Below are positions 6,216 through 12,844 of a stretch of DNA of 12,899 bases, in pieces. The notes below the pieces were generated by a model. The model made no database searches. It saw only the letters and a list, made by a program, of their open reading frames with translations, and was not told where the DNA came from. A program made the position numbers and the translations under genes. This stretch comes from Porphyromonadaceae bacterium UBA4702 (lineage in GTDB: Bacteria; Bacteroidota; Bacteroidia; Bacteroidales; Muribaculaceae). Positions within the stretch are counted from its first letter, which is position 1. Each line of letters begins with the position of its first letter. The stretch is taken from the NCBI GenBank assembly GCA_002404675.1, contig DHKE01000054.1:1-12899 (forward strand), in the 5' to 3' direction.

Positions 6216-6980
6216 ATGAAATCACTTTTGGGCATTATATCTGTCTGTGTCTTTTCTCTTGCTGCTTCGGCGGCAGATACGGTCACAATCTCCGGGAAGG
6301 TGACGGATTACAAGGGCAACCCTGTCGATTCATGCACCGTGCTTATATACAATCCGGATTTTTCCGAAGCATTTGAAACCTTCAGTGACGCTCAAGGCTG
6401 CTATGCTCTTGACAGCATCCCCAAAGGGCGGTATGCTGCCATAGCTGCTATGCGTGTCAACGAGTACCCACGGCTGCTGCAAGTCGCCCCTGAGGACATG
6501 AAACTCGAATTTTGGGCATGGAATGTCATTGCCGACCGTGACATTACCCTGAATATCAGGTATGACAAGCTGGAGCTGTACGGCACGACTGCGTTTTTGG
6601 AGTATGGCGGACGGCGGGAAATGCTCATCTACACTCGCCCGATGAGCGTTACCAAGGTAATTGCTTACCAGAACTTTGTAGACAAGGCCGACGCTGAGAA
6701 GAACTCCATTGTCACTGTGGAGCCGCAATATATGTCCTTTGAGGTGTATGCCGACGGAGAGCCATTGGAAATATACTCTGTCCAGCCGCTGACCATGCAG
6801 GACAAGGGCAACAGCGCGGGCAACGATATGTGCTACCTGTTGCAGGTGGAGCTGCCGCAAGACATTTATAACCGCGATGCGCCGTATGAAATAAGGGTGG
6901 TGGGACACAATTCGCAGTATAACGAGCATGGCGAGAGTGTCTACTATCTCGAGCCTCCCCGGTACGACTGGAAGAAATAG
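6216..6980 (+). CDS. Secreted protein with carboxypeptidase-regulatory-like (Ig-fold) domain
   Basis: This 254-residue protein begins MKSLLGIISVCVFSLAASAA, a signal peptide with a likely type I cleavage site around residue 20. Residues about 23-105 (TVTISGKVTDYKGNPVDSC ... DSIPKGRYAAIA) match the CarboxypepD_reg/CNA-B-like beta-sandwich common in Bacteroidetes exported proteins. The remaining 150 residues are beta-rich (YMSFEVYADGEPLEIYS, DAPYEIRVVGHN) and I do not recognise them. There is no TonB-dependent barrel, peptidase or sorting domain, so this is a small periplasmic or surface protein. ATG 6216 was chosen over an upstream in-frame start because it begins the signal peptide and follows the TAACTTTG box. 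No partner gene is adjacent. Confidence 0.75.
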   Translation: MKSLLGIISVCVFSLAASAADTVTISGKVTDYKGNPVDSCTVLIYNPDFSEAFETFSDAQGCYALDSIPKGRYAAIAAMRVNEYPRLLQVAPEDMKLEFWAWNVIADRDITLNIRYDKLELYGTTAFLEYGGRREMLIYTRPMSVTKVIAYQNFVDKADAEKNSIVTVEPQYMSFEVYADGEPLEIYSVQPLTMQDKGNSAGNDMCYLLQVELPQDIYNRDAPYEIRVVGHNSQYNEHGESVYYLEPPRYDWKK

Positions 6981-7007
6981 CAGCTCCCTCTCCCGGGTTA
7001 GATCGCC

Positions 7008-7350
7008 TTTATCGCATGATAAACCTTGTTGTCTGGGAATATTAAGAAAACGTAGAGCTTCAATCGTTGCTCGCTCCACTGTGTAAGGCTCTGCAATGCC
7101 CGTCAATCGAAACGAGCAACGCCAGCCCCACGTTGTGCATATAAATATCTCCCGATATGCCTTTGGCCATATCCCAAAGCATACAGGGGAAGGTAAATAC
7201 GCACCCATAGGACGTAACGTTGCATCTTTTTCCTGATTGACGTTTGAATTTTGCAGATTCTACACAGTCAGAACAAAAGCGCAAATTACGCCTCTTAATA
7301 TGTCCGCCAGCTGGAACGCTAAGTCGCAAAGGGCTTTCTGCCGAACCGGC
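7008..7350 (-). ncRNA. Candidate structured RNA of unknown class
   Basis: No convincing gene is seen in 6981-7516, but minus-strand transcription from the promoter at 7355-7384 would give an RNA with several helices. These are: (1) a local hairpin, TATGCTTTGG (7183-7174) with CCAAAGGCATA (7166-7156), one bulged G, 7-nt loop, extended by TCCC/GGGA (7190-7187 with 7153-7150); (2) a long-range closing stem, ATATTAAGA (7301-7293) with TCTTAATAT (7047-7039), extended inward by CGTA/TACG; (3) CGTTGCTCG (7121-7113) with CGAGCAACG (7073-7065); (4) CGTCAATC (7242-7235) with GATTGACG (7108-7101), which crosses helix 3 and would be a pseudoknot; (5) a TTTATC/GATAAA hairpin (7023-7008) near the 3' end. 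Motifs of RNase P RNA, tmRNA and SRP RNA were looked for and not found. An open frame on the same strand (7060-7329) starts with TTG and looks like chance. Confidence 0.42.
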
Positions 7351-7354
7351 ATTG

Positions 7355-7384
7355 CAAAGTTACAAAGTATTTTTGAGGCGGCAA
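7355..7384 (-). promoter_or_regulatory. Minus-strand promoter pointing into the gene-poor region
   Basis: Read on the minus strand, TTG (7384-7382), a 19-bp spacer and TAACTTTG (7362-7355) match the Bacteroidetes consensus. The predicted start is near 7348-7350, followed by a small GCCG/CGGC hairpin. No protein-coding gene with a normal start follows, which is the main reason to suspect an RNA gene. Confidence 0.5.
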
Positions 7385-7472
7385 CAGTTTCTGCTGACAA
7401 ATAACATGCTTTCTCATGGCTCTTAAATGAAATAACCATTTGGCGAGTGCGGTTTTACGGGCGGGGAGGGGA

Positions 7473-7502
7473 GCTAAGTCGGGGATTTTCGCTAACTTAG
7501 CG
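7473..7502 (+). promoter_or_regulatory. Palindromic element just upstream of polA
   Basis: CGCTAACTTAGCG at 7490-7502 is a perfect 13-bp palindrome ending 14 nt before the polA ATG. GCTAAGT (7473-7479) can instead pair with ACTTAGC (7495-7501), so two mutually exclusive hairpins are possible. TAACTTAG (7493-7500) is also one mismatch from the -7 consensus, so this could be the polA promoter with a very short leader. Role unproven. Confidence 0.35.
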
Positions 7503-7516
7503 GAAAATTTGCCGCC

Positions 7517-10231
7517 ATGGATAACCAACGACTGTTTCTGCTCGACGCTTTCGCCCTCATTTTCAGGGCTTATTATGCGCTTATCAAGATGCCGCGCGTG
7601 TCGTCGGCTGGCTTCAACACGTCTGCCATTTTCGGGTTTGTCAATACGCTCGAGGAGCTGTTGCGCAAGGAGAAGCCCACGCATCTTGCGGTGTGCTTTG
7701 ACCCTGCCGGGCCTACGTTCCGCCACCTCGCGTCAGAGGAGTACAAGAGCGAGCGGGCAGAGACGCCGGAGGATATAAAGCTGTCGATACCGTACATAAA
7801 GCGTATCATCGAGGCGTACAACATTTCGGTGGTGGTGTGCGACGGTTTCGAGGCTGACGACGTGATCGGCACATTGGCCCGTCAGGCGGAGCAGCAGGGT
7901 TTCACGACCTACATGATGACCCCGGACAAGGATTTCGGGCAGTTGGTAACGCCGCACATCCTTCAGTACAAGCCCGGGTATCGCGGCGGCGATTTCGAGG
8001 TGCGCGGGCCGGAGGAGATTTGTGCGCGTTACGGATTGCAGCGCACCGCGCAGGTTATAGACCTGCTTGCGCTCATGGGCGACAAGATTGACAACATACC
8101 CGGTTGCCCTGGCGTGGGGGAGAAGACTGCGCAGAAGCTGATAGCCGAGTATGGCAGCGTGGAGCATCTGCTCGAGGACACGTCGGCATTGAAAGGCGCG
8201 TTGAAAAGGAAGGTTGAGGAGAATGCGGAGCAGATACGGTTCTCTAAATTCCTTGCTACGATACGCACTGACGCGCCGGTGACGCTCGATGCTGACGCTT
8301 TCCGCGTGTGCGCTCCTGACACGGCGCGGCTTTTCCCGATATTCGACGAGCTGGAGTTCCGCACACTCCGTCAGCGTGTGGCGAAGCGGCTTGATGATGA
8401 GGGTGTGGCGGCTGTGGACACACCGAAGAATGGCTTGGCGAGCCAGCCGTCGCTGTTTGATTTTGACAACGGCGCGGAGACGGAAGCTGCTGCTGTTAAG
8501 CCTGTCGCGGCGGCATCGGTGGAGGTGCAGGCTGCTGACAGTCCCGAGTCCGTGGAGCGACTGCGCAAGGAGCTTGAGTCGGCACGGCGCGTTGCTGTGG
8601 TGGCGGAGTGTGACGGCGACAGCGATATGACGGCTGCGCTTCGAGGTTTTTCGCTTGCATTTGACAGCGGCACGAACTGGCGAGTCGATGTGTCGGCGGC
8701 CGATGCCCTCCGGCTGGTGTGGCGTGCTTTCGAGCGGCCTGATGTGCAGATACTTTCGGCAGACTGCAAGCGCGATTATGTCCTCGCTCGCCGCATGGGG
8801 GGAGATGCTGCCGGTGCGCCTCTCACAAATTTCCTCGACATCCCCTTGGCGCACTACCTGTTGCAGCCGGAATTGCGACACGACATACCGACACTGGCAG
8901 AGGTCTACCTGCACCGCCTTTTGCCTGACAAGGACGCGAGTGCGGCGGCGCGTGCTGTACTTGACCTGACGGGCGTGCTGATGAAGGAGCTAGACGATGG
9001 CGGGCTGCGCTGGCTGTATGACGACTTGGAGCTGCCCCTGCTCCCGGTGCTTGCCGAGATGGAGTATGTGGGCGTTGCTATAGATGTGCCGGCTCTGAAC
9101 GCTGCGGCCGGGGATATGCGCAGCCGAATAGCCGCGCTCGAGCAGAAGATATATGAATTGTCGGGCACGGAGTTCAACATCGGCTCACCCTCGCAGGTCG
9201 GCGAGGTGCTGTTTGACCGCCTGAAACTCGATGCCAAAGCCAAGAAGACCAAGAGCGGGCAGTATTCCACTACGGAGGAGATATTGCAGAAGCTCGTGCC
9301 GCTGCATCCTGTAGTCGGCAAAATACTGAAGCACCGCAGCTTGCGCAAGTTGCTCTCGACTTACCTGATGGCTCTGCCGCAAGCGATAAACCCAGCGACG
9401 GGGCGTGTGCATACTACGTACAACCAGACGGTTACGGCGACGGGGCGCATCTCGTCATCCAACCCGAACCTGCAGAACATCCCTGTGCGCGACGATGAGG
9501 GAAGGGAGATACGCCGCGCATTCATTGCCAGCAATGGACGGCAGTTCATTTCAGCCGACTATTCGCAGATAGAGCTGCGCCTCGTGGCGGATTTCGCCGG
9601 CGAGCAGACCATGGTCGAGGCGTTCCGCGAGGGTAAGGACATCCACGCTATAACGGCATCGCGCATCTACGGCGTGCCGCTGGAGGAGGTGACGGCCGAT
9701 CAGCGCCGCCATGCCAAGACTGCCAATTTCGGCATCCTGTACGGCATTTCCGCTTTCGGCCTCGCCTCGCGCCTCGGGATAAGCCGCGCTGCTGCCAAGG
9801 AACTCATTGACGGGTATTTCACCACATTTCCTGCCATACGCGACTATATGGACCGTGCAGTGGAGGATGCGCGGCGTGACGGCGTGGTGCGTACAGCCTT
9901 CGGTCGGCGGCGTTTCCTGCCTGACATCAACAGCAAGAACCCTGTGGTGCGCGGATATGCAGAGCGCAATGCTATCAATGCGCCTATTCAAGGCACTGCC
10001 GCTGACATTATCAAGAAGGCGATGGTTGACATTGACCGCGAGCTGCGTGATGGCGGATTCAAAACGCAGATGATAATGCAGGTGCATGACGAATTGAACT
10101 TTGACGTCGTGCCGGAGGAACTCGATGCCGTGCGCGGCATCGTAGAGCGGTGTATGCAGGGCGCGTATTCGGGTGCAGTGCCGCTGACCGCCTCCATAGG
10201 TGTGGCTTCAAACTGGCTCGACGCACATTGA
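7517..10231 (+). CDS. polA: DNA polymerase I
   Basis: This 904-residue, full-length enzyme acts in Okazaki fragment maturation and repair synthesis. The N-terminal 5'-3' nuclease domain (about 1-290) has FEADDVIG (from F111), TPDKDFGQLV (135 on) and the helix-hairpin-helix GDKIDNIPG (188-196). A degenerate 3'-5' exonuclease-like domain spans about 340-515. The polymerase domain has motif A DYSQIELR (Asp681), motif B RRHAKTANFGILYG (730-743) and motif C QVHDELNFDV (855 on; Asp858, Glu859). In the exonuclease domain the expected DxE of ExoI is replaced by VAECDGDS (362-369), and the third-site Asp appears absent; only Asp420 aligns with E. coli Asp424. Proofreading is therefore probably lost, as in several other bacterial Pol I enzymes. 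The next gene starts 4 nt after the stop. Confidence 0.97.
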   Translation: MDNQRLFLLDAFALIFRAYYALIKMPRVSSAGFNTSAIFGFVNTLEELLRKEKPTHLAVCFDPAGPTFRHLASEEYKSERAETPEDIKLSIPYIKRIIEAYNISVVVCDGFEADDVIGTLARQAEQQGFTTYMMTPDKDFGQLVTPHILQYKPGYRGGDFEVRGPEEICARYGLQRTAQVIDLLALMGDKIDNIPGCPGVGEKTAQKLIAEYGSVEHLLEDTSALKGALKRKVEENAEQIRFSKFLATIRTDAPVTLDADAFRVCAPDTARLFPIFDELEFRTLRQRVAKRLDDEGVAAVDTPKNGLASQPSLFDFDNGAETEAAAVKPVAAASVEVQAADSPESVERLRKELESARRVAVVAECDGDSDMTAALRGFSLAFDSGTNWRVDVSAADALRLVWRAFERPDVQILSADCKRDYVLARRMGGDAAGAPLTNFLDIPLAHYLLQPELRHDIPTLAEVYLHRLLPDKDASAAARAVLDLTGVLMKELDDGGLRWLYDDLELPLLPVLAEMEYVGVAIDVPALNAAAGDMRSRIAALEQKIYELSGTEFNIGSPSQVGEVLFDRLKLDAKAKKTKSGQYSTTEEILQKLVPLHPVVGKILKHRSLRKLLSTYLMALPQAINPATGRVHTTYNQTVTATGRISSSNPNLQNIPVRDDEGREIRRAFIASNGRQFISADYSQIELRLVADFAGEQTMVEAFREGKDIHAITASRIYGVPLEEVTADQRRHAKTANFGILYGISAFGLASRLGISRAAAKELIDGYFTTFPAIRDYMDRAVEDARRDGVVRTAFGRRRFLPDINSKNPVVRGYAERNAINAPIQGTAADIIKKAMVDIDRELRDGGFKTQMIMQVHDELNFDVVPEELDAVRGIVERCMQGAYSGAVPLTASIGVASNWLDAH

Positions 10232-10235
10232 TGAT

Positions 10236-11144
10236 ATGGCATACGCGCTGATATATATCCTCTCATTGTTGCCGCTGCGGGTGCTGTATGGACTTGCTGA
10301 CGTGATTGCGCTGCTAATGTACGGCGTGATGCGCTACCGCCGCCGTGTGGTGCGCAGCAACCTCGTCAACTCATTCCCCGAATACAGCCCTCGCGAGATA
10401 CGGCGTGCGGAACGCCGCTTCTACCGCTTTCTCGCCGACTATTTTGTCGAGACCGTCAAACTCGCCTCCATGTCGGAGCGGCAGATGCGCCGCCGCATGA
10501 GGTTTGAGGGGATTGAGGCTGTCAATGCCGACCTCGATGGCGGGCGGCACGTGTCGCTCTTTTTGGGACATTACTGCAACTGGGAATGGATTTCCTCGCT
10601 GCCGCTGCACCTGTCGCGCCGGTCGCATCCGTGCCAGATATACCACCGGCTGCGCAACCGTGTTTCCGACCGCGTGTTCCTGCGCTTGCGCTCACGCTTT
10701 GCCGCCACCTGCGTCCCCATGGACGAGGCTCTGAACGTGCTTGCCGCAGACTGCCGCGCCGGCACGCCCAACATTACGGGCTACATAGCCGACCAGTCGC
10801 CCAAATACAACAGTTTGCACCATTTCGTGCGCTTCCTGAACCAGGAAACCGGTGTGCTGACTGGCGTAGAACGCTTGTCGCGCATGGTGCACGCTTCGGC
10901 ATATTACTGCGAGGTGTCGCGCCCTCGCCGAGGCTACTACGTCTGCCGCTTTGTCAAGATGATCGACGATGCCGCCGCCATGGAACGCTTTGCGCTGACC
11001 GATAGGTACTGGCAGATGCTTGAGGCGACCATACGCCGCTGTCCAGAGCTGTGGCTGTGGAGCCACCGCCGCTGGAAACACACCATGGAAGGCTTGCGCC
11101 GCCGCTTCCCCGACGACTGGCAACGCCGCCTCACTCGCCTGTAA
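10236..11144 (+). CDS. LpxL/HtrB-family lipid A acyltransferase
   Basis: This 302-residue protein of the lysophospholipid/lipid A acyltransferase family adds a secondary acyl chain to lipid A at the inner membrane, using acyl-ACP in known members. It has an N-terminal membrane anchor (about 3-32, ALIYILSLLPLRVLYGLADV), an EGIEAVNADL segment, and the catalytic H-x4-E motif in GHYCNWEW (His112, Glu117; many relatives have Asp or Glu there). An ADQSPK segment follows, and WLWSHRRWK near the C-terminus is typical of the family. Start ATG 10236 lies 4 nt after the polA stop, so the two genes are probably cotranscribed. An upstream in-frame start at 10200 would overlap polA and displace the anchor. 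Acyl-chain specificity cannot be read from the sequence. Confidence 0.9.
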   Translation: MAYALIYILSLLPLRVLYGLADVIALLMYGVMRYRRRVVRSNLVNSFPEYSPREIRRAERRFYRFLADYFVETVKLASMSERQMRRRMRFEGIEAVNADLDGGRHVSLFLGHYCNWEWISSLPLHLSRRSHPCQIYHRLRNRVSDRVFLRLRSRFAATCVPMDEALNVLAADCRAGTPNITGYIADQSPKYNSLHHFVRFLNQETGVLTGVERLSRMVHASAYYCEVSRPRRGYYVCRFVKMIDDAAAMERFALTDRYWQMLEATIRRCPELWLWSHRRWKHTMEGLRRRFPDDWQRRLTRL

Positions 11145-11180
11145 TCTCACGCTGGTTGGTCTTAAGGGCTTTAAGGTCGA

Positions 11181-11200
11181 TAAGGTCACTAATGACTTTA
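11181..11200 (+). terminator. Short hairpin downstream of the acyltransferase gene
   Basis: TAAGGTCA (11181-11188) pairs with TGACTTTA (11193-11200) across a 4-nt loop, with one G-U pair. It lacks a following T run, so it is a weak terminator candidate. Confidence 0.3.
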
Positions 11201-11214
11201 GCAGGAAATGCGTG

Positions 11215-11242
11215 CAGGGCGTGCCGAAGAGGACACGCCCTG
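11215..11242. terminator. Hairpin between convergent genes, possible bidirectional terminator
   Basis: CAGGGCGTG (11215-11223) and CACGCCCTG (11234-11242) form a perfect 9-bp G/C-rich stem with a 10-nt loop, located between the convergent acyltransferase and lipoprotein genes. No T tract is present on either side, so termination efficiency is uncertain. Confidence 0.55.
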
Positions 11243-11268
11243 TGTAGATGGTATGTGCGGGGGTGTGG

Positions 11269-11829
11269 TCAGTCGGTGGGGGTGTCTTCGGGGTAGGTGA
11301 CGGTGATTTCGTAGCCGTCGCTGTTGACCTCGAAGTTGCGAGACAGGATTATCCCATCGTTGTCGAGGAAATATCTGCCGAGGTTGTCGATGTTGAATGT
11401 CGCGGCGAAGTCAAATTCGTACAGGCCGGTTTGCTCGAGGGCATCTGTCGCTCGCGAGAAACTAACCCATGTGCGTGTCAAGATGCCCATGTGGTACTCC
11501 TCGTTGGTTGAGGGTACGAAGTTCTCTTTGGCCTTCTGTGTGACGTAGTATTTCCCTTTCATGGGGTATGCATCGCATACTACTTCACGGTTGTATTCCT
11601 TGTTGTCAATGGGATATACCGCTTCTGGCTTGCCGTCGCAGGCGATGTGCAGCTCCATGTCGGTCGCCTCGAACTGGTCATCAGTGGAGGTGATCTGGAT
11701 GTTGAAGCTGGCAGATGTGATTTTCTTTGGTTCGGGTTCCGGATCGGGCTTTTCGTCGGAGCAGGAGGTGAAGCCCGGGAGCAGTGTCAGCGCGGCAGCT
11801 GCGAGCATGCCGTATTTCAGAGTCTTCAT
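11269..11829 (-). CDS. Predicted lipoprotein, function unknown
   Basis: This 186-residue protein starts MKTLKYGMLAAAALTLLPGF, a lipoprotein signal peptide with lipobox FTSC and lipidated Cys23. The following SDEKPDPEPEPKK linker is acidic then proline-rich; acidic residues after the Cys are a known surface-export signal in Bacteroidetes lipoproteins, so outer-leaflet display is plausible. The mature part (about 37-183) is beta-rich with alternating hydrophobics (SASFNIQITSTDDQFEATD, GYEITVTYPED), suggesting a single sandwich domain. I do not recognise a family. It is transcribed alone from its own consensus promoter at 11875-11906, with a 46-nt A/C-rich leader before the ATG, and ends in the convergent hairpin region. 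Confidence 0.75.
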   Translation of the reverse strand: MKTLKYGMLAAAALTLLPGFTSCSDEKPDPEPEPKKITSASFNIQITSTDDQFEATDMELHIACDGKPEAVYPIDNKEYNREVVCDAYPMKGKYYVTQKAKENFVPSTNEEYHMGILTRTWVSFSRATDALEQTGLYEFDFAATFNIDNLGRYFLDNDGIILSRNFEVNSDGYEITVTYPEDTPTD

Positions 11830-11874
11830 GGTGGTTGTTATTTGTTGGTTTGTATATGTTGGTTATACTGGTTG

Positions 11875-11906
11875 CAAAGTTAGGCAAAATATTTTGAAAC
11901 TGCAAA
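11875..11906 (-). promoter_or_regulatory. Promoter of the lipoprotein gene
   Basis: On the minus strand, TTTG (11906-11903), a 20-bp spacer and TAACTTTG (11882-11875) match the Bacteroidetes promoter consensus exactly. The start would be near 11868, about 40 nt before the ATG at 11829. Confidence 0.75.
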
Positions 11907-11935
11907 TGCCGTATGTACTGTGGGTGTGAAAAATG

Positions 11936-12271
11936 TCATTTCTGCATCTGCGCCAGCCCCCATTGTACCATCTCGCGGAGTATGGGTATGAACGAGTCTC
12001 CTTTTTCGGTTATGGAGTATTCCACTTTCGGGGGCACTGACGGATAGAGTGTGCGGCATATCATGCCGTCTGCGGTGAGTGTTTTCAGCGTGGCGCTGAG
12101 CACTTTCGGCGAGATGTCGGGCAGGGCGTGGGCTATCTCGTTGAAGCGCAGGCAGCGGGTCTCGCCGAGCATGGCGAGGACGAGCAGCCCCCATTTGGTG
12201 CTGAAGTGGGATATGACGTTGCGGATTGGGCATCCGCCTGTCCCGGAAAATTTTTTCAGTTTGTCGTTCAT
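11936..12271 (-). CDS. HxlR-family winged-helix transcriptional regulator
   Basis: This 111-residue protein is the normal length for HxlR/YodB-type (MarR-like) regulators, which bind palindromes as dimers and often respond to electrophiles or oxidants through an N-terminal cysteine. The conserved start motif GGCPI places Cys14. It is followed by the family block KWGLLVLAML, the recognition region LRFNEIAHALPDISPKVLSA, and the wing with YPSVPPKVEYSITEKG. It is divergent from the cupin gene, and the intergenic region holds two palindromes that are natural operator candidates, so it probably controls itself and the cupin. Its apparent promoter (12397-12427) is unusually far upstream and abuts the cupin start codon. 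Cys14 as redox sensor is an inference from the family. Confidence 0.92.
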   Translation of the reverse strand: MNDKLKKFSGTGGCPIRNVISHFSTKWGLLVLAMLGETRCLRFNEIAHALPDISPKVLSATLKTLTADGMICRTLYPSVPPKVEYSITEKGDSFIPILREMVQWGLAQMQK

Positions 12272-12314
12272 TTTTTTCTTGCTGACAATCAGTGTTTGCT
12301 ACTTGGAAGTAAGC

Positions 12315-12334
12315 AGGTTACCTGTGGGTAACCT
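12315..12334. promoter_or_regulatory. Operator candidate O1, upstream of the cupin -33 element
   Basis: AGGTTACC (12315-12322) and GGTAACCT (12327-12334) form a perfect inverted repeat around TGTG. It ends one base before the cupin promoter TTG. The AGGTTA half-site is shared with O2, but the spacing between half-sites is 8 nt here and 5 nt in O2. Confidence 0.6.
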
Positions 12335-12335
12335 C

Positions 12336-12366
12336 TTGCAAGTGTCGTGTGGAGGGAGTAACTTTG
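12336..12366 (+). promoter_or_regulatory. Promoter of the cupin gene
   Basis: TTG (12336-12338), a 20-bp spacer and TAACTTTG (12359-12366) match the consensus. Transcription would start near 12373, giving a leader of about 58 nt that begins at the edge of palindrome O2. Confidence 0.75.
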
Positions 12367-12375
12367 CACTATCAA

Positions 12376-12394
12376 AAGGTTATCTGATAACCTT
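12376..12394. promoter_or_regulatory. Operator candidate O2, between two facing promoters
   Basis: AAGGTTATC-T-GATAACCTT is a perfect 19-bp palindrome. It lies between the cupin -7 box and the hxlR -7 box on the opposite strand, covering or touching both predicted start sites. A bound HxlR dimer here could block both directions. Confidence 0.68.
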
Positions 12395-12396
12395 GG

Positions 12397-12427
12397 CAAA
12401 GTTAATATATAATCTGAAATAACGCAA
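12397..12427 (-). promoter_or_regulatory. Probable promoter of the hxlR-family gene
   Basis: On the minus strand, TTG (12427-12425), a 20-bp spacer and TAACTTTG (12404-12397) match the consensus. It would start near 12390 and read leftward through O2, the cupin promoter and O1 before the hxlR ATG at 12271, a leader of about 120 nt. No closer promoter was found for hxlR. Confidence 0.6.
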
Positions 12428-12430
12428 GTC

Positions 12431-12844
12431 ATGAGCGAATTGAAGAAACTGAATGAGGGAGCGAAGTTCTCCCACGGAACAGTCGGAAACCTCGGCGAGT
12501 TTGCCGGCAAGGTGTTTGTCAAGGATGTCCTTGGCGAGACATCGTGTGAAATCTCTTTCGGGACGCTTGCCCCGGGCGAGGCGGTGCCGTTCTTCCACAG
12601 CCACAAGGAGAATGAGGAGAACTACATCGTGCTGTCGGGCAAAGGCGCGTTTCAGGTCGATGACGATGTGTTCGCCGTTGGCGAGGGTTCTGTGGTGCGC
12701 GTGGCCACGGGTTGTGACCGCAGCATCAAGAACACTGCTGAAAGCGGCAACCTGACATATATCTGCATACAGGCACGCGAGGGCTGCCTTGGCGGCTACA
12801 CGATGACGGACGCTGTGGTTACGGAGCGCAAGTCGCTGCTGTGA
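12431..12844 (+). CDS. Small single-domain cupin protein
   Basis: This 137-residue protein has one cupin barrel. Cupin motif 1 is clear: His56-x-His58-x4-Glu63-x6-Gly70 in HSHKENEENYIVLSG, giving three metal ligands. In motif 2 the usual P-x-G-x2-H-x3-N is ATGCDRSIKN, so the fourth ligand His is replaced by Arg97 and the Pro by Ala92; metal binding may be three-ligand or altered. Such proteins can be small dioxygenases, isomerases or sensors, and no substrate can be named. The ATG at 12431 starts 4 nt past the hxlR promoter. Divergent pairing with an HxlR regulator suggests an inducible response to a small reactive compound, by analogy with other HxlR targets. It ends with a TGA-TAA double stop. 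Confidence 0.85.
   Translation: MSELKKLNEGAKFSHGTVGNLGEFAGKVFVKDVLGETSCEISFGTLAPGEAVPFFHSHKENEENYIVLSGKGAFQVDDDVFAVGEGSVVRVATGCDRSIKNTAESGNLTYICIQAREGCLGGYTMTDAVVTERKSLL

Noticed and set aside
6330..7208. 292-codon minus-strand open frame
   Set aside because: Most of it is antisense to the secreted protein gene, and the rest crosses the candidate RNA. No signal, motif or start context supports it.
7060..7329. 89-codon minus-strand frame downstream of the 7355-7384 promoter
   Set aside because: It needs a TTG start, has no recognisable domain apart from scattered Cys, and its sequence is better explained by RNA helices. Kept only as an alternative to the RNA.
7008..7350. Calling the candidate RNA 6S RNA, tmRNA or RNase P RNA
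   Set aside because: The signature segments of tmRNA (tag peptide, TTCGACAG-type 5' end) and RNase P (GAGGAAAGTCC) are absent, and the inferred pseudoknot does not suit 6S RNA.
7733..8914. 393-codon open frame on the minus strand inside polA
   Set aside because: It is fully antisense to the 5' nuclease and exonuclease regions of a clear polA, has biased composition and no recognisable motifs. Long antisense frames are common in G+C-rich genes.
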